A stretch of 25,568 nt of DNA from an uncultured Acidimicrobiales bacterium (GCA_937942965.1 CALDGN010000117.1:1-25568); one strand, 5' to 3'; positions 10,004 to 18,844 are shown, counted from the first letter of the stretch. Notes: a model not told the origin generated them from the sequence alone. Translations and numbers: made by a program.

Positions 10004-10020
10004 CAGACCCTTCCGGTCTG
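10004..10020. other. Small hairpin upstream of the peroxiredoxin start
   Basis: A 6-bp stem CAGACC/GGTCTG with a 5-nt loop lies about 20 nt upstream of the peroxiredoxin ATG, in its probable 5' leader. It could affect message stability or be chance. Confidence 0.3.
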
Positions 10021-10123
10021 CCTCACGGCGAGCATGGTACTCGTCGCACCTGCCGAGTGATTAGCGTTGCGGCGATGTGTTCTGCCCAGAGTCCACTGCA
10101 TCGACCCCCAAGGAACTGCGCCA

Positions 10124-11530
10124 ATGACTGAGCTGCACTGGAAGACCGCCACGGAATTGGCCGGACTGATGCGCTCGGGCGAGCTGAGTTCGCGCGAGGT
10201 GGTGCAGGCACATCTTGATCGGATCGACGCCACTAATGGCACGCTGAACGCGATCGTGACGTTGACCGCCGAGCAAGCACTCGCTGATGCTGATGCCGCC
10301 GATACGGCGCAGGCGAATGGTGAGCCGCTCGGTGTCCTGCACGGCCTACCGGTCGCCCACAAGGACCTGGCAGATACGGCGGGCGTCCTGACCACGCATG
10401 GCTCGCCGCTCATGGCCGACAACGTGCCCACCGCCGACGCGCTCGTGGTTGAACGAGCAAAGAAGGCTGGCGCCATCTCGATCGGCAAGTCCAATACGCC
10501 CGAGTTCGGTGCGGGTTCCCAAACGTTTAACGAGGTGTTCGGAGCGACCGCCAACCCCTACGACCCTGGACGCACCTGCGGAGGCTCGAGCGGTGGCGCT
10601 GCCGTGGCGCTTGCAGCCGGCATGGTGCCGCTGGCCGACGGCAGCGACTTCGGAGGTTCGTTGCGCAATCCAGCTTCGTTCTGCAACGTCGTTGGCTTTC
10701 GGCCGAGCCCAGGGCGGGTGCCTGCGTACCCCAAGGCCGATGCCTGGACGTACTTGTCGACCGAGGGTCCGATGGCTCGGACCGTCGAAGACGTCGCCCT
10801 GCTGCTGTCCGCGCAGGCGGGCCCTGATCTCCGAAGCCCGATCGCGCTCGAGACCACGGGTAGTGCGTTCCGGCCGCCACTGGCGGACCCCGACGCTGGT
10901 TTGCGTGTCGCCTGGGCACCGGATTTGGGCGGGCTTCCGATCCACGCCGATGTGCGCTCGGCGCTTGCGTCGGTACCTGGCGTCTTTGAGGACCTGGGCC
11001 ATCACGTCACCGAGGACGTCCCGGACCTGTCTGGGGCGTTCGAGATGTTCGACACCCTGCGTGCCTGGAGCTTTGCGCTCGGCCTGGGCGGATTGATGGA
11101 CAAGCACCGGGATCAGATGAAGGAGACCCTGATCTGGAATGTCGAGCGCGGCCGCAATCTGACCATCGAGCAGCACCATGCAGCGTCTGCGGCCAAGGAA
11201 CGGCTCTACCAACGGGTCGTCGACTTCTTCTCCCGCTACGACGTGCTGCTTTGTCCCGTCGTCCAGGTACCGCCGTTCCCTGTTGAGACCGAGTACATCA
11301 CCGAGATCGACGGCCACGAGATGACGAGCTACATCGAATGGATGCGAGCCTGCACCGATGTCACGGTCATGAACGCACCGGCAATCTCGGTACCAGCAGG
11401 GTTCACCGAAGATGGCCTTCCGATCGGGCTGCAGATCGTGGGCCCGCCCCGTGGCGACCAGCGTGTGCTGCAGGTCGCTCACCAGTTCGAGCAGGCGACG
11501 CGCGTCGGCGAACGTCGCCCTTCGATCTAG
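10124..11530 (+). CDS. Amidase (amidase signature family)
   Basis: This is a second amidase-signature hydrolase, 468 residues and only distantly similar to the one at 4027. The triad is Lys in VAHKDLADTAG (about 80), cis-Ser in CGGSSGGAAVA (about 155) and nucleophile Ser in SDFGGSLRNPA (about 179). The ATG at 10124 has AAGGA nine bases upstream and begins MTELHWKTA, where similarity to the family starts; the frame extends 19 residues further to 10067 without support. DGLPIGLQIVGPPRGD near the end is the usual family C-terminal motif. The substrate is unknown. Its last 4 nt overlap the end of the convergent SulP gene. Confidence 0.93.
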   Translation: MTELHWKTATELAGLMRSGELSSREVVQAHLDRIDATNGTLNAIVTLTAEQALADADAADTAQANGEPLGVLHGLPVAHKDLADTAGVLTTHGSPLMADNVPTADALVVERAKKAGAISIGKSNTPEFGAGSQTFNEVFGATANPYDPGRTCGGSSGGAAVALAAGMVPLADGSDFGGSLRNPASFCNVVGFRPSPGRVPAYPKADAWTYLSTEGPMARTVEDVALLLSAQAGPDLRSPIALETTGSAFRPPLADPDAGLRVAWAPDLGGLPIHADVRSALASVPGVFEDLGHHVTEDVPDLSGAFEMFDTLRAWSFALGLGGLMDKHRDQMKETLIWNVERGRNLTIEQHHAASAAKERLYQRVVDFFSRYDVLLCPVVQVPPFPVETEYITEIDGHEMTSYIEWMRACTDVTVMNAPAISVPAGFTEDGLPIGLQIVGPPRGDQRVLQVAHQFEQATRVGERRPSI

Positions 11531-13005
11531 TCGGCGAGACCGGCCAGCATTCGATCACTGCCGGCCGGAGCGTTCACCCAGGAGAGCGATCGGCCCGTTG
11601 GCGCAAGGCGTGCCTGGGCGGCGCGCATGGCTTGGATGGTGGCATCGTCGATGAAAGGAGCTTCGGCGAAGTCGATCGTGACGTCGCAGGATCCGTCGGC
11701 GACATCCTCAATGGCGCTCGTGAATCCCTCGTCGGTCCCGATCCACAAGAGCCCACGCGGTACAACGGTGACACCGTCAGCACCATCAGAGCGATCGACG
11801 TTGAGGCCTTTCCAGAAATGGAGGCCGATCGTCAACACGACACCCAGCACAACGGCTCGTTCCACCCGAGGGGCAACGGCCAAGGTGGCTACGAACACGA
11901 TCCAGGCCAGCGCCGCTTGATGCACATCGCGCTTCCAGAGACCGATCAGCAGCTTCGGCTTAATGAGTGACCAAGCCGCCGCCAACACGATGGCGCCAAG
12001 CACGGCCCGAGGAAGCGGTTCGAGTACACCCGCGAACGGCAAGAACGCGAGCACGACCAGTCCCGTGAAGCCGCCCGCCCAACGAGTCGTCGCTCCGGCC
12101 AGCTTGTTCACCGAGCTGCGAGAGAACGAGCCACCCACCGGGTAGCCACCGGCGAATGACGAGACGAGGTTGGCGATGCCCGAAGCCATGAACTCGCGGT
12201 TCGCGTCCCAGCGCGTGCCCGTCTCGTTGGCGAACGTGCGAGCGATCGAAACGGGCTCCGCGAAACCGATCAAGGCGATCACCAGAGCGCCCGCGAGCAG
12301 CGTCGGGATCTCGGCCCAGGGCAAATCGAGACTGAACGGAGGGAGACCCTCGGGCACGTCGGCCACCGTTGCGGCGTCGTAGCTCAGCGTCGACGACCAC
12401 ACGATGCCGATGATGACCGCAATCAGGACCCCCGGAAACAACGGGTGGACCTTTCGCCCGCCAAGGAACAGGACGATCGTGATCATCGCAAGCAGGATCG
12501 ATTGCAGGTTCCAGTCGCCGGGTGACGTCAGGGCCTGGACGGCCTCGGGGATCACACCGTCGTCGCCCGCGACCAAACCCAGGGCTCGGGGAAGCTGTGA
12601 GCAGATGATCAGAATCGCAGCGCCACTCGTGAAGCCAGTCACCACCGGCAACGCGATGAGACGTACGACGACGCCGATCCGGAGGACGCCGAACACGAAC
12701 CGAAACACGCCAACCATGAGTGCGAGCAGCGCTGCGAGCTGAGGGAGTTGGGCCGGATCGTCGGCAGGCAGCGCCGAGAAGGTCAGCAGGCTGACGACCG
12801 CGGTCGGACCGGTTTGCAGATAGGGCGACGACGCAAACAGGCTGAAGGCGAGCAGCGGAAACGCCGATGCGAATAGACCCAGGTAGGGCGGGAGGTTGGC
12901 CAGCTCGGCATAGGCGAGTGACTGTGGGATCAGGACCAGAGCGACGCTGGCACCCGCCAGGGCATCAGAGATGCTCGGGCGAGGAAGGTCAAGGCCGGCC
13001 ATCAC
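11527..13005 (-). CDS. SulP family anion transporter with C-terminal STAS domain
   Basis: This membrane protein of about 492 residues belongs to the SLC26/SulP family, which carries sulfate, bicarbonate or other anions. The N-terminal signature VALVLIPQSLAYAELANLPPYLGL is split over the first spans, and about ten or more hydrophobic segments follow to near residue 395. The C-terminal 90 residues form a STAS domain (GLLWIGTDEGF, CDVTIDFAEAPFIDDATIQAM). The start may be GTG at 13005 or the adjacent ATG at 13002. It is slightly short compared with the 550-residue family norm, mostly in the linker and STAS end. The anion cannot be told from sequence; no carbonic anhydrase or cys genes are adjacent. 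Confidence 0.9.
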   Translation of the reverse strand: MMAGLDLPRPSISDALAGASVALVLIPQSLAYAELANLPPYLGLFASAFPLLAFSLFASSPYLQTGPTAVVSLLTFSALPADDPAQLPQLAALLALMVGVFRFVFGVLRIGVVVRLIALPVVTGFTSGAAILIICSQLPRALGLVAGDDGVIPEAVQALTSPGDWNLQSILLAMITIVLFLGGRKVHPLFPGVLIAVIIGIVWSSTLSYDAATVADVPEGLPPFSLDLPWAEIPTLLAGALVIALIGFAEPVSIARTFANETGTRWDANREFMASGIANLVSSFAGGYPVGGSFSRSSVNKLAGATTRWAGGFTGLVVLAFLPFAGVLEPLPRAVLGAIVLAAAWSLIKPKLLIGLWKRDVHQAALAWIVFVATLAVAPRVERAVVLGVVLTIGLHFWKGLNVDRSDGADGVTVVPRGLLWIGTDEGFTSAIEDVADGSCDVTIDFAEAPFIDDATIQAMRAAQARLAPTGRSLSWVNAPAGSDRMLAGLAD

Positions 13006-13071
13006 CTTGCACCGTATGCGGAACAGCTTGGGTCGCGGCGGACACGCCGCCGGCGACCCCTCACCGAGTGA

Positions 13072-13575
13072 TCACGAGTCCCAGCGGTCGCGGATGATGA
13101 GGTCTTCGAGTGCAACTCGAGTGCGCTTCAGCGGGCTCTCGGGGTGGTCCTCGACGGGATAGCCGAGCGTGATGACCATGCCCATCGACCAATCGTCGGG
13201 CAGGCCAACAGCGGCACGGGCCTTGTCCTCGTGGTGCAGCGTGACGGGGCAGCTGCCGATGCCCTCGGCGTGTGCGGCGATCATCATGTTCTGGGCTTGG
13301 CGTCCGACGTCGAACATCCGCAGTTCGGCGGTCGGCGATGCAAAGCCGACGATCGCTGCTGAGGTTCCGATCCACGACGAGAAGTCGCCGGCTTCGACCA
13401 GAGCATCTTGAACGGCCTGGTCGGTTACGACGATGAGTCGGTTGACCTCGAGGTTCTTGGCGCTCCCGGCCATCCGTCCGGCCTGCAAGATGCGGTGCAT
13501 GACGTCGTCGGCGATGGGCTGGTCGGTGTAGACGCGCAGGTCACGCTTGGAGACGATGGCTTCGTATGGGGTCAT
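13072..13575 (-). CDS. Nitroreductase family protein
   Basis: This 167-residue FMN-dependent oxidoreductase begins at the ATG at 13575 (MTPYEAIVSKRDLRVYTD). The N-terminal phosphate-binding S-K-R-D-x-R pattern, the dimer helix region and FDVGRQAQNMMIAAHAEGIGSC are typical of the family. An upstream TTG at 13608 would add 11 poor residues. It follows the second nitroreductase by 33 nt on the same strand. The natural electron acceptor is unknown. It is shorter than NfsA/NfsB-like enzymes (about 217-240) and closer to compact actinobacterial forms. Confidence 0.88.
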   Translation of the reverse strand: MTPYEAIVSKRDLRVYTDQPIADDVMHRILQAGRMAGSAKNLEVNRLIVVTDQAVQDALVEAGDFSSWIGTSAAIVGFASPTAELRMFDVGRQAQNMMIAAHAEGIGSCPVTLHHEDKARAAVGLPDDWSMGMVITLGYPVEDHPESPLKRTRVALEDLIIRDRWDS

Positions 13576-13608
13576 CGCCCCAGTGTGGCCGATGTAGCCC
13601 GTGCTCAA

Positions 13609-14292
13609 TCAACGGGGGAGCGAGAACGGGGTGCCCCACTCGTTGTCGAAGACGACGTCCTCGACCGGCAAGCGCGTCAGCTTCGTGTATTGCTTCTCGG
13701 GCACGGGCCAACCGACCGCGATGAGCGCTCCGACGGCGATGTCTTCGGGAAGTCCGAGAAGCTCAGCGACGGCAGGTTCTTCGGCGGCGAGCAGCGTGGT
13801 GAGCGCCGAGCCGAGGCCTTCGTTGCGGCACCCGAGCAACACGTTCTGCACAAAGGGGTAGAGCGATCCGCCGCCGACAATGCTCTGGCGATCGAGTTCC
13901 TTGTCGGTGACGGCCAAGGTCCAGAGCTCGATGCAGCAGACGAGCAGGGCGGGAACTTCGGCGAGCTGCTTGGCGAAGTCGTCGGTGCGGTTGAGGCGAT
14001 GTTGCGCATTGTCAGCCGACGACATGCGCTCGTCCTTTTCGCCGGTCTGGAACCCGACGACGCCTTCGCGCGCATGCTCGAGGTACTTGGTCCATTGCCG
14101 GCTGTGCAGATCAGCGACGGCCCGCTTGCGCTCCGGGTCAGTGACGACGATCGTGCGCCAACCTTGACGGTTCCCTCCGGACGACGCGAACCGTGCGTGG
14201 TCGAAGATGCGGTGCAGGGTTTCTCGTTCCACCGGTTCGTCGGTGAAGTACCGACACGATGGATTGGTCCGCATGGCCTCGTACAGCTCCAT
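13609..14292 (-). CDS. Nitroreductase family protein
   Basis: The 227-residue protein starts MELYEAMRTNPSCRYFTDEPV, the family's N-terminal FMN-phosphate motif in variant form, and continues with FASSGGNRQGWRTIVV and a C-terminal GALIAVGWPVPEKQYTKLTR, where the GW-P turn is typical. It probably uses FMN and NAD(P)H to reduce a nitro, quinone or ene substrate that cannot be named. It lies directly upstream of a second, divergent nitroreductase, so the two are probably an operon; they could be separate homodimers or a heterodimer. Confidence 0.9.
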   Translation of the reverse strand: MELYEAMRTNPSCRYFTDEPVERETLHRIFDHARFASSGGNRQGWRTIVVTDPERKRAVADLHSRQWTKYLEHAREGVVGFQTGEKDERMSSADNAQHRLNRTDDFAKQLAEVPALLVCCIELWTLAVTDKELDRQSIVGGGSLYPFVQNVLLGCRNEGLGSALTTLLAAEEPAVAELLGLPEDIAVGALIAVGWPVPEKQYTKLTRLPVEDVVFDNEWGTPFSLPR

Positions 14293-14327
14293 CGCCTGAA
14301 CCTAGAGGAGCAGCGCCGTGCGAAGTA

Positions 14328-14753
14328 CTACTCGTGCAGCTGGTTGAGGACCCGGTCGAGCTCGGTTGGTGAGATGAGCGAGCTGGGATCGAGGTCGCGG
14401 ATCCCATCGAGACGCAGCACGTCGCCGAGCGTGAGCTGGTCATCAGGATCGATCTCGTCGATCGACGGCAAGATGTCGAACAGATCCGCGTCGGGGATGG
14501 TGAGCAGCAGGGCGTCGATGTCAAGATCCTCGATGACGCACACCGTCTCGCTGAACTCGCAGGTGTCCTGCGTTGGCTTGAGTACGAGCCAACCGCCTCC
14601 GACGAACACGATGCAGATCAGCGCAAAGGCGACCCACGTCGGCACGGTGCGGCCGGGCATGACCTCGTCGACAGGTGGCTCTTCGCGGGGAAGCCGGTCA
14701 TCGAGTTCGGTGACCAGGCCGGCGAATGAGTTGCCTCGGCGGGGGAGCTCCAT
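14328..14753 (-). CDS. Hypothetical single-span membrane protein, 141 aa
   Basis: This protein is not recognised. From the ATG at 14753 it has a charged N-terminal tail with proline (LPREEPP), one membrane segment at about residues 38-58 (VPTWVAFALICIVFVGGGWL), then a strongly acidic domain rich in Asp and Leu (IEDLDIDALLLTIPDADLF and following) with two Cys close to the membrane (TCEFSETVCVIED) that could form a disulfide outside the cell. Orientation is probably N-in. It ends 35 nt before the nitroreductase start and is divergent from hemB. The Met at 14753 is preferred over the longer frame to 14822. Confidence 0.65.
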   Translation of the reverse strand: MELPRRGNSFAGLVTELDDRLPREEPPVDEVMPGRTVPTWVAFALICIVFVGGGWLVLKPTQDTCEFSETVCVIEDLDIDALLLTIPDADLFDILPSIDEIDPDDQLTLGDVLRLDGIRDLDPSSLISPTELDRVLNQLHE

Positions 14754-14920
14754 CGCCTTGCAAGGTACTGGCCACGACGCGCCGCCGAAAGGCGCCCCAG
14801 TCGTTCGCCCCGAGTAAAGCACACGCGGTGAGGTCGCGAGCCACGTTCTGTGGTTGCCGGACTGGCCAATGCCACGGAACTGGTCGTCGTCGGTGCAAGG
14901 CCGGTCGCTAGCCTCTGAAC

Positions 14921-15901
14921 GTGAGCTATCCGCAACGCCGCCTCCGCCGCCTTCGCCGAACCGAAGCGCTCCGACGCATGGTCTCCGAGAGCCACTTGCG
15001 GCCCGAAGATCTCGTTGCGCCGCTCTTCGTGCGCGAAGGCATCGACGAGGCGCAGCCGATCAGCTCGCTGCCGGGCCAGTTCCAGCACACCCGTGCTTCG
15101 CTGCGTGCCGAGGTTCGAGAACTCGCGCAGTTGGGCGTGCCCGCGGTGGTGCTCTTCGGCGTTCCCGAGCGCAAGGATCCCGAAGGATCTGAAGCGTGGA
15201 ACCCCGACGGGATCATGCAGCTCGCGCTCCAGGATCTGCGCGACGACCACGGCGACGACATGGTGCTCATCGCTGACCTTTGTGTCGATGAGTACACCGA
15301 CCATGGCCACTGTGGCGTGCTCGATAACAAGGGTCAGCCCGACAACGACCGCACCCTCGCGCTGTACCGCAACATCGCGATCGCTCAAGCAACTGCCGGA
15401 GCCGACATCGTCGCCCCCTCCGGAATGATGGATGGACAGGTCGCAGCGATCCGCGATGCACTCGATGACGGATCGTTCGAGCAGACGGCGATCCTGGCCT
15501 ATGCCGCCAAGTACGCAACGGCGCTGTACGGCCCGTTCCGCGACGCCGTCGACGTGACGATCGTCGGAGGCGGCAACCGCAAGGGTTACCAGCAAGACGT
15601 GGCGAACGCTCGCGAGGCTATGGAAGAGATCCGCTCCGACATTGCCGAGGGCGCCGACATGGTGATGGTCAAGCCGGCCATGCCCTATCTCGATGTGATC
15701 GCTCGGGCCCGCGCCGAGGTCGACGTGCCAATTGCCGCCTATCACGTCAGCGGCGAGTACGCGATGGTGCACGCCGCAGCGGAACGAGGCTGGCTCGAAC
15801 TTGAGCCGGTTGCGTTGGAGCACACGCTGGCTATCAAGCGGGCGGGCGCCGACATGATCCTCTCGTACTTCTCCCGTATGTTGGCCGAGGCGATGCAATG
15901 A
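14921..15901 (+). CDS. hemB: Delta-aminolevulinic acid dehydratase (porphobilinogen synthase)
   Basis: This 326-residue enzyme condenses two 5-aminolevulinate molecules to porphobilinogen in tetrapyrrole synthesis. The Schiff-base lysines are Lys197 (AYAAKYAT) and Lys251 (MVMVKPAMPYLD), matching E. coli Lys195 and Lys247. GGGNRKGYQQD and AYHVSGEYAM are conserved. The metal motif is DLCVDEYTDHGHCG (119-132): Cys121, Asp123, Cys131, which mixes the zinc type (three Cys) with the magnesium type (Ala/Asp/Asp). The start is GTG at 14921. Other hem genes are not in the window. The cobalamin needed by the mutase at 5975 shares this pathway's early steps. Confidence 0.97.
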   Translation: MSYPQRRLRRLRRTEALRRMVSESHLRPEDLVAPLFVREGIDEAQPISSLPGQFQHTRASLRAEVRELAQLGVPAVVLFGVPERKDPEGSEAWNPDGIMQLALQDLRDDHGDDMVLIADLCVDEYTDHGHCGVLDNKGQPDNDRTLALYRNIAIAQATAGADIVAPSGMMDGQVAAIRDALDDGSFEQTAILAYAAKYATALYGPFRDAVDVTIVGGGNRKGYQQDVANAREAMEEIRSDIAEGADMVMVKPAMPYLDVIARARAEVDVPIAAYHVSGEYAMVHAAAERGWLELEPVALEHTLAIKRAGADMILSYFSRMLAEAMQ

Positions 15902-15911
15902 GCGCCGCCGC

Positions 15912-16718
15912 TTGACCTCCGCATGGCCGCAGCTTCGGCCAGATATTCAGGTGCACGAGTCCGTCGCCGACGTTGACGCCCTGTGGGACCGCTTCGAGGT
16001 GTTCGAAGCAATTCATCACACCCAGCGCATCTGCAACCCGATGAACGAGGCCCAGCTGATCGAACTGCTCGAACTTTTGCGGCCGGTCGAGCGCAGCTCG
16101 TGGCTCGACGTCGCTTGCGGGTCAGGCGAACTCGTGATCCGAGCGATCGAACAGGGATCGCGTCGCGCGACTGGCCTCGATCTCTCGCCCTGGATGCTCA
16201 ACGCCGGCTCGGCCGAGAGTGAGCGGCGCCTGCCAGCGGAACAGCGTCCGACGTGGGTGCTGACCGAAGCGTCGAAGTGGTCGCCCGACCAGCCCGCCGA
16301 CTGCGTGACGTGCCTCGGCGCGGACTGGATCTGGCATGGCATGCAGGGCACGATCCCCAAGCTCAAAGACCGTGTCGCTGCCGGTGGCATCGTCGCCTAT
16401 GGCGGGCCGCGGCTGAACTTCGGTGCCGACCCCGAGTACGTCTCGTCCGAGTTCGGCCAGCTCGAGACGGCGGGCGATGTCGAGGCACGCATGGCCGAGT
16501 GCGGGCTCCGGGTCGTCGAGCGGATCGATCCCGGCGAAGCCGGTTGGCTCAGCTACCTGGAACGAGGACGCCAAGACGTCCTCGCGTGGGCCACGCGTCA
16601 CCCGGGCACGCGAGCCGAACAGTGGATCGCGGAACAGCAGGACTGGGTCGAGCACTTTGGGCGTGACCGCGAGGTCGTCGGCTGGTCGGTTTGGGTTGCC
16701 GAGTCGATCGCGACGTAA
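15912..16718 (+). CDS. Class I SAM-dependent methyltransferase
   Basis: The protein has 268 residues from a TTG at 15912, or 255 from a GTG at 15951. SAM-binding motif I is WLDVACGSGEL (about residues 64-74), the acidic end of strand 2 is TGLDLSPWML, and motif IV is CVTCLGADWIWHG. A substrate-specific part follows (GPRLNFGADPEYV, then VERIDPGEAGW). The acceptor cannot be predicted. It begins 10 nt after the hemB stop and ends 70 nt before purC, so co-transcription with hemB is likely, although no link with haem synthesis is shown. Confidence 0.82.
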   Translation: MTSAWPQLRPDIQVHESVADVDALWDRFEVFEAIHHTQRICNPMNEAQLIELLELLRPVERSSWLDVACGSGELVIRAIEQGSRRATGLDLSPWMLNAGSAESERRLPAEQRPTWVLTEASKWSPDQPADCVTCLGADWIWHGMQGTIPKLKDRVAAGGIVAYGGPRLNFGADPEYVSSEFGQLETAGDVEARMAECGLRVVERIDPGEAGWLSYLERGRQDVLAWATRHPGTRAEQWIAEQQDWVEHFGRDREVVGWSVWVAESIAT

Positions 16719-16788
16719 CGGTCCATCCGGCCTCGATTCGCGCCGCCTAGGTTGAAGGCTCGTCCATCGACACCAAGGAACTGTTTCG

Positions 16789-17685
16789 ATGCGTGAGCCT
16801 GCCTACGTGCTCGACCTGCCCCACATCTATTCCGGCAAGGTCCGAGACATCTACGACGCCGGCGATGACCAGCTGCTGATGATCACGTCCGATCGCTTAT
16901 CGGCGTTTGATGTTGTGATGGATCAGCCGGTCCTCCACAAGGGCCGTGTCCTCACTGCGATCTCGGCGTATTGGTTCGACCTGCTGCGCGATGTCGTGGA
17001 CAACCACCTTGTCTCGACCGACACGGCCGACGTGCCGGCCGCAGCGGGCATGCCCGAGCTGCAGGGCCGCATCATGTTGACGAAGAAGCTCGAGATGCTG
17101 CCCGTCGAGTGCATTGTTCGGGGCTACATCACGGGGTCAGCCTGGAAGGAATATCAGGCCAACGGCACGATGCACGGGACCAAGCTTCCCGACGGTCTGC
17201 GCAAGGCCGACCAGCTCAGCGAGCCAATGTTCACGCCGTCGACCAAGGCCGACGACGGCCTCCACGACATGAACATCTCCTTTGATCAGGCCGTCGAGGC
17301 CGTCGGGGGAGAGCTGGCCGAACAGATGCGAACGGTCTCACTCGAGCTGTACCGGCGAGGAGCAGCGGTGGCAGCCGAACGCGGCATCATCATCGCCGAC
17401 ACGAAGTTCGAGTTCGGTCTGCTCGATGGCCGCCTCGTGATCGCCGACGAGGTCTTGACCCCAGACTCGTCGCGCTTCTGGCCCGCCGACGAATGGAAGC
17501 CGGACACGACCCCGCCGTCCTTCGACAAGCAGCCCGTGCGCGACTATCTCGAAACGTTGGACTGGCCCAAGACCTATCCGCCGCCGATGCTGCCGGACGA
17601 CATCACGATGGCGGCCACTCGGCGCTACGTCGAGGCCTACGAACGGATCACCGGCCTGTCCTTCAGCGAGTGGCCCGGTCAGTAG
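16789..17685 (+). CDS. purC: Phosphoribosylaminoimidazole-succinocarboxamide synthase (SAICAR synthase)
   Basis: The 298-residue ATP-dependent ligase joins CAIR and aspartate in purine synthesis. IYSGKVRDIYD at the N-terminus is the nucleotide-binding strand pair; SDRLSAFDVVM, LPVECIVRGYITGSAWKEY and IIADTKFEFGLL are the SAICAR synthase signatures. The length suits the longer (yeast ADE1-like) bacterial form. The ATG at 16789 is preceded by AAGGAA. No other pur gene is visible nearby. It ends 24 nt before the convergent LacI gene, with no obvious hairpin between. Confidence 0.97.
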   Translation: MREPAYVLDLPHIYSGKVRDIYDAGDDQLLMITSDRLSAFDVVMDQPVLHKGRVLTAISAYWFDLLRDVVDNHLVSTDTADVPAAAGMPELQGRIMLTKKLEMLPVECIVRGYITGSAWKEYQANGTMHGTKLPDGLRKADQLSEPMFTPSTKADDGLHDMNISFDQAVEAVGGELAEQMRTVSLELYRRGAAVAAERGIIIADTKFEFGLLDGRLVIADEVLTPDSSRFWPADEWKPDTTPPSFDKQPVRDYLETLDWPKTYPPPMLPDDITMAATRRYVEAYERITGLSFSEWPGQ

Positions 17686-17709
17686 CTACATCCCGGCCAG
17701 CAGAGTTCG

Positions 17710-18708
17710 CTAGGCCGACTCGGTCGACGAGCGTTCGACGAGCGTTGGCGCGATCGCTTCGTGTCGGCCGCTGTCCGGTGTCTCGTCGATTCGATCGAGG
17801 AGCAGCTCGGCAGCTCGACTGCCGATTTCGGACGACGGCTGTCGAATGGTGGTCAACCCGACCTGGCCGATCCCGATGAACGGCGCATCGTCGTAGCCAA
17901 CGAGAGAGACATCGCTTGGAACGCTCACGTCCATGCGTTCGAGCTGGAGCCAGACGCCGGTAGCGATCAGGTCGTTCCCGGCGAAGACCGCGTCGGGCAT
18001 GGAACCTCGCTCGGCGAGTGTGACCGCGGCCTTGGCGCCCGCTTCGTGGGTGAACTCGCCCGGCACAACGTCGATGTGGGCTTCGAGCCCGACCGAACGC
18101 ATCGCGATCTCGTAGCCCTCGCGGCGCTCGCCGGCGCTCGCACCCTCGCCGCCGTCGATGTGAGCGATCGAACGGTGGCCGAGTCGGTGGAGGTGGTCAA
18201 TGACCAAGCGGCTCCCGACGTGTTCGTCGACCCGAACGCTGTCCAACAGGTCGCTCTTGATCTGGCGGGCGATCATTGCAGTCGGTACGCGGCGAGCCAG
18301 GTCGTAGAGCGGCTCCATCGGGCCACGCGCACCAATGAGCACGATGCCATCGACCTGGAGCTCGTTGAACGTGGATGCGGCAGCGACGGTGACCTCGGCA
18401 TCACGGGCCCCGTTGGCGATCATGAGCTGGTAGCCGTGCTGGGTGAGATGCTGCTCGACACCGTCGATCACGGTGCCGAAGAACGGGTTGTGTAGATCGT
18501 CGACGACGGCGCCAATGGTCATCGACTTGCCTTGCGCCAAGTTCCGTGCGAGTCGGTTCGGCCGGTACCCGAGCTCTTCGGCCGCGGCGAGCACCGCGGC
18601 GCGGCGAGCATCGCTGACATTGTCCGCCCCTTGGAACACCAGCGACACCAGCGAACGCGAGACACCCGCCCGGTGGGCAACGTCTTCCATCGTCGGCTTG
18701 GCTTGCAC
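17710..18708 (-). CDS. LacI-family transcriptional regulator
   Basis: This 332-residue repressor-type protein has an N-terminal helix-turn-helix (TMEDVAHRAGVSRSLVSLVF) and hinge helix (RPNRLARNLAQ), followed by a periplasmic-binding-protein-like effector domain (VVDDLHNPFFGTVIDGV; VFAGNDLIATGVW; VGYDDAPF). The GTG at 18708 with AAAGG seven bases upstream is preferred; the longer frame from 18798 would run through the divergent promoter. It is transcribed away from the IolE-like/ABC operon and probably controls it through the palindrome at 18831-18844. Its ligand is probably the imported sugar or cyclitol, or an early catabolite. Confidence 0.94.
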   Translation of the reverse strand: MQAKPTMEDVAHRAGVSRSLVSLVFQGADNVSDARRAAVLAAAEELGYRPNRLARNLAQGKSMTIGAVVDDLHNPFFGTVIDGVEQHLTQHGYQLMIANGARDAEVTVAAASTFNELQVDGIVLIGARGPMEPLYDLARRVPTAMIARQIKSDLLDSVRVDEHVGSRLVIDHLHRLGHRSIAHIDGGEGASAGERREGYEIAMRSVGLEAHIDVVPGEFTHEAGAKAAVTLAERGSMPDAVFAGNDLIATGVWLQLERMDVSVPSDVSLVGYDDAPFIGIGQVGLTTIRQPSSEIGSRAAELLLDRIDETPDSGRHEAIAPTLVERSSTESA

Positions 18709-18791
18709 GATCTGGCCTTTCGTTCCTGCTGGTTGCCGCTCCCGATCTTGGGCGGCAGAGGCATTCAACCAGAGAGGGTAGGGCGTGACGC

Positions 18792-18820
18792 TTGACACGT
18801 CGCCTTATTGATGGCAGATT
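18792..18820 (+). promoter_or_regulatory. Probable promoter of the IolE-like/ABC transporter operon
   Basis: A perfect TTGACA -35 box (18792-18797) is followed by a 17-nt spacer and a weaker -10 CAGATT (18815-18820), which would start transcription near 18827. The operator palindrome follows at once, as expected for repression. The -10 matches the consensus at three of six positions only. Confidence 0.6.
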
Positions 18821-18830
18821 ACCCATCGTG

Positions 18831-18844
18831 TTGGAGCGCTCCAA
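18831..18844. promoter_or_regulatory. LacI-type operator palindrome
   Basis: TTGGAGCGCTCCAA is a perfect 14-bp palindrome with the central CG step typical of LacI/PurR-family operators. It lies between the divergent regulator and the IolE-like gene, just after the predicted transcription start and 21 nt before the first ATG, so binding would block initiation or elongation. Confidence 0.82.

Noticed and set aside
9961..10123. Riboswitch or structured leader near the peroxiredoxin/amidase divergent region
   Set aside because: Only one 6-bp stem is visible; no conserved riboswitch core could be recognised.
10346..11482. Minus-strand 378-codon open frame
   Set aside because: It is antisense to the amidase with its complete catalytic triad; composition is that of a shadow frame.
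14618..15898. Minus-strand 426-codon open frame
   Set aside because: It is antisense to hemB, whose active-site lysines are intact; no domain recognised.
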